DNA of 64,000 nt from contig NZ_FNFB01000003.1 in the NCBI RefSeq assembly GCF_900100395.1, positions 124,001-188,000 on the forward strand. Reading direction: 5' to 3'. Under the pieces are notes generated by a model. The model saw nothing but the letters and a program-made list of their open reading frames with translations, was not told the DNA's origin and did no database searches. Below, one piece after another: positions 44,813 to 52,869 of this stretch. A program made the position numbers and the translations under genes. Positions within the stretch are counted from its first letter, which is position 1, and each line of letters starts with the position of its first letter. Source of the DNA: Nonomuraea maritima. GTDB lineage: Bacteria; Actinomycetota; Actinomycetes; Streptosporangiales; Streptosporangiaceae.

Positions 44813-46064
44813 TCTTCCTGCGGATCCGGGTCAGCGCGCCCGCCCTGGGCTTCGCCTCCTGGACGGCTCCCGCCGCCGGGACGGCGAGGCCCAGGGCCTC
44901 CAGCCGCCGGCGCTTGAAGTAGCGCCGGTCGAACTCCATGCCGTCCGGCCGCAGCTCGGGATAGGCGTCGGCCTGCATGCAGTAGCCGACCGCGCGCACG
45001 AGCGCGGGCAGGTCCAGCGCGGGCGGCCAGCCGAGGTGCCCCTCAGGCGACAGCCGGGGCAGCAGCGCGTCGACGATGGTGACCGGGATCCGGTTGCTGT
45101 TCTCGTACGGCGTCAGCCGCTCCAGCACCAGGTCGGTGCCGTACGAGGCGACCGGCAGGGAGAAGTAGCGCTGGGCCGTCATCAGCCCCGTCGAGAAGCA
45201 CCCGACGACCAGCTCAGGCCGCAGCGCCGCGAAGTACACCTCGGCGGGGACGCTCTCCCCTGCCACCGACACCCGCACGCCGAGCCGGTCGGCGGCGGTC
45301 CGCACGAGCTGGGCGTGCCGGCGTCCGGCGGCCGGGTGCGGCTTGAAGACGACGTCGGTGCAGCCGCGGGCGGCGAGGGCCGACAGCATCGTCTCGTGCA
45401 GCCCGGCCTCCTCCTCCGGCGTGACGATGTCCAGCGCCGACAGGTACTGGCCGAGGACGAGCGCCCGGCCGGAGAGCCCGGCGGGGGCGGTCGAGGCGAC
45501 CTCGTCCACGACCGCGAGGAACCGCTCGGCGGGCAGCACCTCGGGGGTGACGCCGTACTCGCTCAGCAGCAGCGGCGTGAGGCCCGCCACGAGGTCGAGG
45601 TGCAGCAGCCGGACGATGCGGCGGGAGATCTCCGCGGGCAGCGGGTCGCGGGTCGGGCCGTAGCTCATCAGCCCGTCGGAGTAGACCGTGATCGGGCAGT
45701 CGCGCACGAGCCCCGCGATGGTCCGGGCCGGAGCGACCGCGATCGACTCCAGCACCAGCTCCTCGACGCCGTCCAGCCCCCAGAGCGTGCGCAGCAGCCG
45801 CTCGAACATCGGCACCTCGACCACGCGGGCCCGCCAGTCGGACGGGTGCAGCGGCGCGATGAGCTCGTTCCACGAGTGCACCGCGTCGAAGCGGGAGCGC
45901 AGCACGGCGAAGCCGGGGGTCTGCTCCAGCGGGGTCGCGATCTCCGGGACGGCCGCGTTGCTCGACACGATCAGCACGCGACGGCCGTCACCGAAGCGGC
46001 CGTCGTCGATGGCGGCCGCCAGTGACATCGCCCCGAACAGCGTCGAGGCGTAGAAGACCTTCAT
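44796..46064 (-). CDS. Polysialyltransferase-family glycosyltransferase
   Basis: 422 residues. It carries the marks of bacterial polysialyltransferases: an acidic-Gly motif in ITVYSDGLMSYGP, the HP motif in VVFKPHPAAGRRH, and the Ser/Thr motif in GCFSTGLMTAQRY. It would polymerise CMP-activated nonulosonic acid at the cytoplasmic membrane; the basic C-terminus (TRIRRKIRSAL) could bind membrane. ATG directly follows the TAA of the GT2 gene, whose end holds the AGGAGG ribosome site, so the two are coupled. Confidence 0.82.
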   Translation of the reverse strand: MKVFYASTLFGAMSLAAAIDDGRFGDGRRVLIVSSNAAVPEIATPLEQTPGFAVLRSRFDAVHSWNELIAPLHPSDWRARVVEVPMFERLLRTLWGLDGVEELVLESIAVAPARTIAGLVRDCPITVYSDGLMSYGPTRDPLPAEISRRIVRLLHLDLVAGLTPLLLSEYGVTPEVLPAERFLAVVDEVASTAPAGLSGRALVLGQYLSALDIVTPEEEAGLHETMLSALAARGCTDVVFKPHPAAGRRHAQLVRTAADRLGVRVSVAGESVPAEVYFAALRPELVVGCFSTGLMTAQRYFSLPVASYGTDLVLERLTPYENSNRIPVTIVDALLPRLSPEGHLGWPPALDLPALVRAVGYCMQADAYPELRPDGMEFDRRYFKRRRLEALGLAVPAAGAVQEAKPRAGALTRIRRKIRSAL

Positions 46065-47039
46065 TTACGGCTCCTCCTGGCGGACCCGGACGTGCGGGCC
46101 GGGGGGAAGGTCGGGCAGCAGGGCGCGCAGCGCCGCCCCGCGCTGCGCGGACATCCGCGCGACCGAGTCGGCCACCAGCTCGGCCGGCAGGTCGCGCACC
46201 ATCCGCGCGCCCCGCTCCTCGAAGCGGGCGCGCAGCTCGGGCGTGAACCGGTCGGCGAGCTCCAGGTGGTGGGCCAGCAGCGCGCAGAAGTTCCGCACCG
46301 CCTTGGCCTGGAAACGCGGCTCGACATCCTTCATGACGAGCTCGAACGCGTCGAGGAAGTGCAGCTGGCGCTCGTCGCCCACCTGGGTGAGCGACCCGGA
46401 GACCATCCTGCGGTAGAACACGCCGGCCAGCGACACCACGGCGAACGTGGCCGCCTGCTGGTGCAGCCGCCAGATCCACGGCCGGTCCTCGGCCGTGTGC
46501 AGGGAACCGGGGAAGCGCAGCAGGTCGCCGAGCGAGCGCCGGTAGATCCCGGCCCAGGCATACGGGTAGTCGACCATGGTCCGCACGTCGGCGGGCAGGA
46601 TGCCGTCGCGGGGGTCGTGCACCGCGCCCCGCCGCGCCGACGGGGCGCGGTGCACGACCCGCTTGCGGCCCTCGACCTGCACGTAGTCGGTCCTGACGAA
46701 GTCGCAGCCGAGGCCGTCGACGGCGTCGACCAGCCGTGCCAGGTAGCCGGGGGCGAGCCAGTCGTCACCGTCCAGGAACGTGACGTACCGGCCGGTCGCG
46801 GCCGACAGGCCCGCGTTGCGCGCGTCCGCCAGCCCGGCGGGCGCCTCGTTGCGCAGCACGGTGAGACCGGGCAGCTCACCGGCGAAGTCGGAGACGACCT
46901 CGCCGGTGCCGTCCACGGACCCGTCGTCCACGACGATGAACTCGAAGTCGTGCCTGGTGTTACGGCACAGCGAGGTGAGCGCGTCGGCGATGTGGCGCTC
47001 GCCGTCCCGCACCGGCACGACGACCGAGAGGGTGATCAA
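46065..47039 (-). CDS. Family 2 glycosyltransferase
   Basis: 324 residues with the GT-A opening LSVVVPVRDGERHIADAL, VVDDGSVDGTGEV and the DxD-type motif TFLDGDDWL, followed by a helical C-terminal domain as in wall-polymer glycosyltransferases. TTG at 47039 is the best start (GGAG five bases upstream, directly at the first strand). It lies between the trifunctional gene and the polysialyltransferase gene and probably adds a linker or alternating sugar to the polymer. Confidence 0.85.
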   Translation of the reverse strand: MITLSVVVPVRDGERHIADALTSLCRNTRHDFEFIVVDDGSVDGTGEVVSDFAGELPGLTVLRNEAPAGLADARNAGLSAATGRYVTFLDGDDWLAPGYLARLVDAVDGLGCDFVRTDYVQVEGRKRVVHRAPSARRGAVHDPRDGILPADVRTMVDYPYAWAGIYRRSLGDLLRFPGSLHTAEDRPWIWRLHQQAATFAVVSLAGVFYRRMVSGSLTQVGDERQLHFLDAFELVMKDVEPRFQAKAVRNFCALLAHHLELADRFTPELRARFEERGARMVRDLPAELVADSVARMSAQRGAALRALLPDLPPGPHVRVRQEEP

Positions 47040-47065
47040 ATGGACGCTCCAGGGGGTGCGGAGGG

Positions 47066-49117
47066 TCAGGCGGTCACCCGGCGCAGGCGGGCCTTCGGGG
47101 CCTCCTCGCCGGGGAAGACGCGCTTGACGCCGTCGCCCATGGCCTGCTCGATGATCCGGATGTCGCGGACGAGGTGCTCCAGGCCGACCGGCTCCAGGGA
47201 GGCGGCGTGGTCGGAGCCCCACATGGTCCGGTCGAGGGTGATGTGCCGCTCCACCGTGACCGCGCCGAGCGTGACGGCGGCCAGCGAGATCTGCAGGCCG
47301 CGCTCGTGCCCGGAGTAGCCGACCGGGACGCCGTAACGCTCCTTCAGCGTGGTGATCGTCCGCAGGTTCGCCTCCTCGGGCGGCAGCGGGTACGTCGACG
47401 TCGCGTGCATCATGATCAGCTTGTCGGTGCCGAGGATGTCGACCGCCGCGTCGATCTCCTGCAGCGTGGACATGCCGGTCGACAGGATGATCGGCTTGCC
47501 GGTGGCGGCCAGGGCGCGCAGCAGCTCGTGGTCGGCGATGCCGGCCGAGGCGACCTTGTGCACCAGGACGTCCATGTCCTCCAGGAACTCCACGGAAGGG
47601 ACGTCCCAGGGGGAGGCGAACCAGTGCAGCCCGCGCTCGTCGCAGTACTTCGCGATCTGCTCGTACTCGTCGCGGCCGAACTCGGTGCGCTCCTTGTACT
47701 CCAGGTACGTCATCTCGCCCCACGGCGTCTGCCGGATCTGGCGCTTCTGCTCCTCGGGGACGCAGATCGCGGGGGTACGCTTCTGGAACTTGACCGCCTG
47801 GCAGCTGGCGTCGGCGGCCACGTCGATGAGGCGACGGGCGATGTCGACGTCGCCGTTGTGGTTGATGCCGATCTCACCGATGACGTACACCGGCTGTCCG
47901 TCGCCGACCAGCAGGTCGCCGATCGCCACCGGGCCGCGGCGCGGCCAGGTGCGGACCCGCGCGGAGGTGACGGCGGCGGGCGCCGGCTCGGGGCGCGCGG
48001 CGAGCACGCGCTCGCACAGCTCGCGCACCGCGCCCGACCCGCCGGGACGGGTCAGCACCACGCGGGCCGCGGCTCGGGCCTTCGGGTGGGCCTCCGGCGT
48101 CGCGATCGGCCAGCCGACCTCGGCCATCGCGCCCAGGTCGTTCACGTCGTTGCCGACGTAGGCCACGCGGGCCGGGTCGAGACCCTCGGACGCCAGCCAC
48201 TCCCGCAGCACCGTCCGCTTGTCGGCCAGGCCCTGCAGCACCGGCACGCCGAGCTTGCGGGCACGGGCGGCCACCACCGGGTTCTGCTCGGTGGACAGCA
48301 CCAGCACCCGCACGCCCGCCCGCCGCAGCAGCGAGACGCCCATCCCGTCCGAGCGGCTGACCTGCACCATCTCGCGGCCGTCGGAGTCGACGTAGGCGCG
48401 GTCGTCGGTGTGCACGCCGTCGAAGTCGGTGACGACGGCGTCCACGTCGATCGGCTCGGGCCGGTCCACGAAGGGGGCGAGGGCGCGGGCGAGTTCGAGG
48501 TCCTCGGGCGTGTCGATCTCGAGGCCGTGCTGCGCCGGCACCGGCTGCACGGTGATCGCGCCGAAGAAGCGGTGGCCGTGCTCGCGCAGGCCGGAGGCGC
48601 GCATGACGTAGAAGGCGCCGTTCTCGCGGTACTGCGGCTCCAGCTCCTGGCGGAGCTTGCGGACGGCCGGGTCGTGGTTGACGCCGGCGCCGGCGGCCGT
48701 CCACAGGAACGCGTGCGTCGGCAGGCCGGACACCACCGAGTCGGCCTCGCCGTCCAGCACCTTGCGCACCGCGGCCGAGAGGGCCTCGGGGTCGATGAAC
48801 GCGCTCGTGGCCTGCACCAGCACGACGACCTCGGGGTCGGCACCGAGCGCGTCGAGGGCGTGCAGCACGGCCGACTCGCTGGAGGCGGCGGCGCCGCTCA
48901 GCTCCTCAGGACGATCGACGACGGTGGCGCCCGCCTTCCTGGCGGCCTCGGCGATCCCGGCGTGGTCGGTGCTGACCACGACCTCGTCCACCAGTTCGGC
49001 GCGCAGGCAGGCCCGCACCGCGCGGGTGACCAGCGGGACGCCCCCGACCAGGGCGAGGTTCTTCAGGGGAACGCCCGCCGAACCTCCGCGGGCGGGAACT
49101 ACGGCCAGGACTCGCAA
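47066..49117 (-). CDS. Trifunctional CMP-nonulosonate cytidylyltransferase / HAD phosphatase / NeuB-like synthase
   Basis: One 683-residue protein joins three pathway enzymes. Residues 2-215 are a NeuA-type cytidylyltransferase (VVPARGGSAGVPLKNL, STDHAGI, VLVQATSAF, EIDTPEDLELA). About 222-380 is a KdsC-like HAD phosphatase (VVTDFDGVHTDD with Asp231 and Asp233, LSTEQNPVV, YVGNDVNDLGAM). About 397-683 is a NeuB-type synthase (EIGINHNGDVDIARRLID, AVKFQKRTP, FASPWD, SGHERGL) that ends without the usual SAF domain. TTG at 49117 is preferred because AGGAG lies 7 bases before it; ATG at 49132 would place that site inside the coding sequence. Together they could make and activate Kdn, sialic acid or a relative. 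Confidence 0.88.
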   Translation of the reverse strand: MRVLAVVPARGGSAGVPLKNLALVGGVPLVTRAVRACLRAELVDEVVVSTDHAGIAEAARKAGATVVDRPEELSGAAASSESAVLHALDALGADPEVVVLVQATSAFIDPEALSAAVRKVLDGEADSVVSGLPTHAFLWTAAGAGVNHDPAVRKLRQELEPQYRENGAFYVMRASGLREHGHRFFGAITVQPVPAQHGLEIDTPEDLELARALAPFVDRPEPIDVDAVVTDFDGVHTDDRAYVDSDGREMVQVSRSDGMGVSLLRRAGVRVLVLSTEQNPVVAARARKLGVPVLQGLADKRTVLREWLASEGLDPARVAYVGNDVNDLGAMAEVGWPIATPEAHPKARAAARVVLTRPGGSGAVRELCERVLAARPEPAPAAVTSARVRTWPRRGPVAIGDLLVGDGQPVYVIGEIGINHNGDVDIARRLIDVAADASCQAVKFQKRTPAICVPEEQKRQIRQTPWGEMTYLEYKERTEFGRDEYEQIAKYCDERGLHWFASPWDVPSVEFLEDMDVLVHKVASAGIADHELLRALAATGKPIILSTGMSTLQEIDAAVDILGTDKLIMMHATSTYPLPPEEANLRTITTLKERYGVPVGYSGHERGLQISLAAVTLGAVTVERHITLDRTMWGSDHAASLEPVGLEHLVRDIRIIEQAMGDGVKRVFPGEEAPKARLRRVTA

Positions 49118-49189
49118 GGTGTTTCTCCTCATTGCTCGGATAGCACCCAGAAGCTAGATGGCCGGATTGAACGCCCAGCGTCACCGCAA

Positions 49190-49864
49190 TTAACTTTCCA
49201 TGGGCAGCCGGTAGAACAACTCTGGCCGGCCCACCCCTCCGTACCTCGGCACACGCACCGCGATCCCCAGTTCCACCAGGTGTTCGAGGTAGCGGCGGGC
49301 GGTCACGCGCGACACCCCGACCACGTCGGCCACGCCCTGCGCCGCCATCCCGTGCGGGTGTTCGCGAAGCCGCCCCGCGACCGCGTCGAGAGTGTCGCGC
49401 GACATGCCCTTGGGCAGTTCGGAGCTGCCCCGCAGCGCGCCGAGCAGCCGGTCGACGTCGCCCTGCCCGACCGCGAGTCCCGCCTCGTCCCTGAACCTGG
49501 CATGACGCTGCAGCTTCTCGGCGAGTGTCGCGAAGGTGAACGGCTTGAGCAGGTACTGCGAGATGCCCAGCGACACCGCCGAGCGCACCATGGCGAGGTC
49601 GCGCGCCGAGGTGACGGCGATGACGTCGCACATGAGCCCACCGGCCCGCACCGCCCGGCACACCTCCAGCCCGTGCATGTCGGGCAGGTTGAGGTCGAGC
49701 AGGATGAGGTCGACCGGTCGCCGGCGCAGGAGGCGCAGCGCCTCGCCGCCCGACCGCACCACCCCGGCCACCTCGAAGCCGGGCACGCGCTCGACGTAGA
49801 TGCGGTTGGCCTCGGCGGTGATCTCCTCGTCCTCGACGACGAGCACGCTGATCAGGTCGCTCAT
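49190..49864 (-). CDS. CitB/DcuR-type response regulator
   Basis: 224 residues. Receiver domain with Glu11/Asp12, phosphoacceptor Asp57 in DLILLDLNLPDMHG and Lys in QYLLKPF; a C-terminal winged HTH follows (QGVADVVGVSRVTARRYLEHL), the DcuR/CitB arrangement. ATG at 49864 follows GGAGG and overlaps the kinase stop by 4 bases. It probably activates the divergent dctA. Confidence 0.93.
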   Translation of the reverse strand: MSDLISVLVVEDEEITAEANRIYVERVPGFEVAGVVRSGGEALRLLRRRPVDLILLDLNLPDMHGLEVCRAVRAGGLMCDVIAVTSARDLAMVRSAVSLGISQYLLKPFTFATLAEKLQRHARFRDEAGLAVGQGDVDRLLGALRGSSELPKGMSRDTLDAVAGRLREHPHGMAAQGVADVVGVSRVTARRYLEHLVELGIAVRVPRYGGVGRPELFYRLPMES

Positions 49865-51363
49865 CGCACCGCCTCCGGTACGGGCAGCCGCACGGTGAAC
49901 TCGGAGCCGGTCACCTCGATGGTGCCGCCGAGCCGTCGCACCGCCTGGCCGACGAGCGCGAGGCCGAGGCCGTGGCCGTCGCCCTTGGTGGTCCAGCCCC
50001 GCTCGAACGCCGCCTGGTCGGTCAGCCCGGGCCCGTCGTCGGCCACCCGGATCGTCAGGCCGCCGTCGTCGGCGCGCAGCTGCACCTCCACCCGGCCGGC
50101 CGCGTCGATCGCGTTGTCGATGAGGTTGCCGACGATGGTGACCAGCTCGCGCGGGTCGAGGCCGAGGTCGTCCAGCTCGCTGTCCTCGCTGATCACGAGC
50201 TCGCCGCCGCGCTCGGCGGCCTCGGCGCTCTTGCCCAGCAGGAGGGCGGCCAGCACCGGCTCGCGTACCGCGCCGACCACGCGGTCGGTCAGCTCCTGCG
50301 CCGCCCGCAGCTCGGCGGTGCCGAGCGCGACCGCCTGGTCGGTATGGCCCAGCTCCACGAGGGTGATCACGGTGTGCAGCCGGTTGGCCGCCTCGTGCGC
50401 GGCCGAGCGCAGCGACTCCGCGAAGCCCCGCTCGGCGTCGAGCTGGCCGGTCAGCGCCTGCAGCTCGGTGTGGTCGCGTACGGTCACGACGGTGCCGAGC
50501 CGGCTCGGCGCGCCGCTCACCGCGAGCACCCGGTCGCCGCTCAGGTGCACCTGCTCCCCGCCGCCGCGCACCCCCTCGACCAGCGCGGCCGGGCACAGTT
50601 CCGACAGGTGCCGCCCTTCTGCGTCGTCGGGCAGGCCGAGCAGCTGCCGGGCGGCGTCGTTGCACAGCGCCAGCCGGCCGTCCCTGCCGACCAGCAGCAG
50701 CCCCTCGCGTACGGCGTGCAGGACGGCGTCGTGGTGGTCGTGGATGCGGCCCAGCTCGACCGGCCCGAGCCCGTGCGTCTGGCGGCGCAGCCGGACGGTG
50801 ACGAGCCAGGTGCCCGCGGCGCCGAGGGACAGCGCGAGCGCGACGATGAGGCCGCCCCAGGCGAACTGCCCGCGCAGCCTCTCGCTGATCCGGTTGACCG
50901 TGATGCCCGCGCTGACCAGCGCCCGCACCCGGCCGTCGGCCATAACGGGCGTCACCGCGCGCTGGGAGGGGCCGAGCGTGCCGGTGTAGGTCTCGATGAA
51001 CGTCTGGCCGGCCAGCGCCCGCTGGGTGTGGCCGAGGAAGCGGTGGCCGATCTGCCGGGGGTTCGGATGGGTGTAGCGGGTGCCGTCCGGCCGCATGATG
51101 GTGATGAAGTCGACCCCGGTCGCGAGGCGCACCCGTTCGGCGTACGGCTGCAGGCGCACGCTCGGGTCGGGCGTGCGCAGCGCGTCGCGCACGTCGGGCG
51201 AGGCGGCCACGCTGACCGCCACGGCCCGCGCGGTGGCCCCCGCCTCCTCGGTCAGCAACTCGTGCGCCTGCACCAGCGCGAGCACCGCGCCGCCGGTCGC
51301 CGTGACCGCGACCACGAGCAACTGCAGCACCAGCATCTGGCCCGCCAGGCTCCAGCGCCGCAT
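49861..51363 (-). CDS. CitA/DcuS-type sensor histidine kinase
   Basis: 500 residues: a membrane segment at about 8-30, an extracytoplasmic cache-like sensor to about 165, a second membrane segment (GLIVALALSLGAAGTWLV), a PAS domain and a kinase core with the family-type H box (AHEAANRLHTVITLVELG), N box NLIDNAIDAA and G boxes DDGPGL and GHGLGLAL. Likely senses C4-dicarboxylates. ATG at 51363 has GGAGGAG five bases upstream. It is divergent from dctA. Confidence 0.93.
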   Translation of the reverse strand: MRRWSLAGQMLVLQLLVVAVTATGGAVLALVQAHELLTEEAGATARAVAVSVAASPDVRDALRTPDPSVRLQPYAERVRLATGVDFITIMRPDGTRYTHPNPRQIGHRFLGHTQRALAGQTFIETYTGTLGPSQRAVTPVMADGRVRALVSAGITVNRISERLRGQFAWGGLIVALALSLGAAGTWLVTVRLRRQTHGLGPVELGRIHDHHDAVLHAVREGLLLVGRDGRLALCNDAARQLLGLPDDAEGRHLSELCPAALVEGVRGGGEQVHLSGDRVLAVSGAPSRLGTVVTVRDHTELQALTGQLDAERGFAESLRSAAHEAANRLHTVITLVELGHTDQAVALGTAELRAAQELTDRVVGAVREPVLAALLLGKSAEAAERGGELVISEDSELDDLGLDPRELVTIVGNLIDNAIDAAGRVEVQLRADDGGLTIRVADDGPGLTDQAAFERGWTTKGDGHGLGLALVGQAVRRLGGTIEVTGSEFTVRLPVPEAVR

Positions 51364-51405
51364 GGGACTCCTCCGTGAACGAAACTTACTCAATGGTGAC
51401 CTGAA

Positions 51406-51415
51406 TCACGCGTGA
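51406..51415. promoter_or_regulatory. 10-bp palindrome between the kinase gene and dctA
   Basis: TCACGCGTGA, a perfect palindrome in the 106-base divergent promoter region. It could bind the adjacent response regulator; position and symmetry are the only support. Confidence 0.3.
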
Positions 51416-51469
51416 GGCGCATAGTCGCACATCAGAAGGTCCCTCCGTAAACCGCCGAAAGACACTCCC

Positions 51470-52798
51470 ATGCGTGATCGCACCCGCTATCTCTACCTGG
51501 CCGTCATCGCGGCGGTCCTGGTCGGCATCGTCGTCGGATTCGTCTGGCCCGACGTCGGCACCGCGCTCAAGCCTCTCGGCACCGGCTTCGTCGCGCTGAT
51601 CCAGATGGTGATCGGCCCGATCATCTTCTGCACCATCGTGCTCGGCGTGGGCTCGGTGCGCCAGGCCGCCAAGGTCGGCAAGGTCGGCGGGCTCGCGCTC
51701 GGCTACTTCATCGTCATGTCGACGGTGGCGCTGCTCATCGGCCTGGTCGTCGGCAACTTCATCGACCCCGGCGCGGGCCTGCAGCTCAGCGACAGCGCCC
51801 GCCAGGCGGCCGAGGCCGAGGCGGCCAAGGGCGGCGAGGCCAGCACCGTCGACTTCCTGCTCGGCATCATCCCGAAGACGCTGCTGTCGTCGCTCACCGC
51901 GGGCTCGGTGCTGCAGGCACTGCTCGTGGCGCTGCTCGTCGGGTTCGCGCTGCAGGCCATGGGCCCCAAGGGCGAGCCCATCCTGCGCGGCGTGGAACAC
52001 CTGCAGCGGCTCGTCTTCCGGATCCTCGCCATGATCATGTGGGCGGCCCCGGTGGGCGCGTTCGGCGCGATGGCCGCGGTCGTGGGCGCCACCGGCATCG
52101 AGGCGCTGAAGAGCCTGGCCATCATCATGGTCGCCTTCTACATCACGTGCGTGCTGTTCGTCGGCGTGGTGCTCGGCTCGGTGCTGTGGCTGGTGGCCAG
52201 GATCAACCTGTGGGCGCTGCTGAGCTACCTCGGCCGCGAGTTCCTGCTCATCCTGTCCACCTCGTCGTCGGAGACGGCGCTGCCGCGGCTCATCGCCAAG
52301 ATGGAGCACCTGGGCGTGAGCAAGACGGTGGCCGGCATCACGGTGCCGACCGGCTACTCCTTCAACCTCGACGGCACCGCGATCTACCTGACCATGGCCA
52401 CGCTGTTCATCGCCGAGGCGACCGGGTCGCCGCTGCAGATCGGCGAGCAGATCGGGCTGCTGCTGTTCATGATGATCGCCTCCAAGGGCGCGGCGGGCGT
52501 GACCGGGGCGGGCCTGGCCACCCTGGCCGGTGGCCTGCAGGCGCACCGGCCCGCGCTGGTCGACGGGGTCGGCCTCATCGTGGGCATCGACCGGTTCATG
52601 TCGGAGGCCCGCGCGCTGACGAACTTCGCCGGCAACGCCGTCGCCACCGTCCTCGTGGGCACCTGGACCGGCGAGTTCGACCGTGAGCGCGCCGCGCAGG
52701 TGCTGACCGGTCAGGCGCCGTTCGACGAGGCCACGCTGCTCGACGACGACCACCGGCCGGAGCCCAGCGACCCGGCCAAGGAGATGTCGCCCGCCTGA
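51470..52798 (+). CDS. dctA: C4-dicarboxylate:cation symporter DctA
   Basis: 442-residue carrier of the DAACS (glutamate/dicarboxylate symporter) family with eight membrane segments, the Ser-rich hairpin LSTSSSETALPRL, the NLDGTAIY motif and the second hairpin MMIASKGAAGVTGAG. Imports succinate, fumarate or malate. A hairpin terminator follows. Its position opposite a CitA/DcuS-type two-component pair matches the usual substrate-induced control. Confidence 0.94.
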   Translation: MRDRTRYLYLAVIAAVLVGIVVGFVWPDVGTALKPLGTGFVALIQMVIGPIIFCTIVLGVGSVRQAAKVGKVGGLALGYFIVMSTVALLIGLVVGNFIDPGAGLQLSDSARQAAEAEAAKGGEASTVDFLLGIIPKTLLSSLTAGSVLQALLVALLVGFALQAMGPKGEPILRGVEHLQRLVFRILAMIMWAAPVGAFGAMAAVVGATGIEALKSLAIIMVAFYITCVLFVGVVLGSVLWLVARINLWALLSYLGREFLLILSTSSSETALPRLIAKMEHLGVSKTVAGITVPTGYSFNLDGTAIYLTMATLFIAEATGSPLQIGEQIGLLLFMMIASKGAAGVTGAGLATLAGGLQAHRPALVDGVGLIVGIDRFMSEARALTNFAGNAVATVLVGTWTGEFDRERAAQVLTGQAPFDEATLLDDDHRPEPSDPAKEMSPA

Positions 52799-52811
52799 CC
52801 CGGGCGACCGT

Positions 52812-52844
52812 CGCGGCGGGACCGCCTGCCCCGGTCCCGCCGCG
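52812..52844. terminator. 13-bp bidirectional hairpin terminator
   Basis: Arms CGCGGCGGGACCG and CGGTCCCGCCGCG with a 7-base loop, between convergent dctA and a histidine kinase gene. Confidence 0.85.
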
Positions 52845-52869
52845 CATGTCCCCGGCGCGTTCGGCCCGC

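Noticed and set aside
47174..50989. A 1271-codon open frame on the plus strand
   Set aside because: It runs antisense through the trifunctional synthase, response regulator and kinase genes, all of which have intact motifs and ribosome sites.
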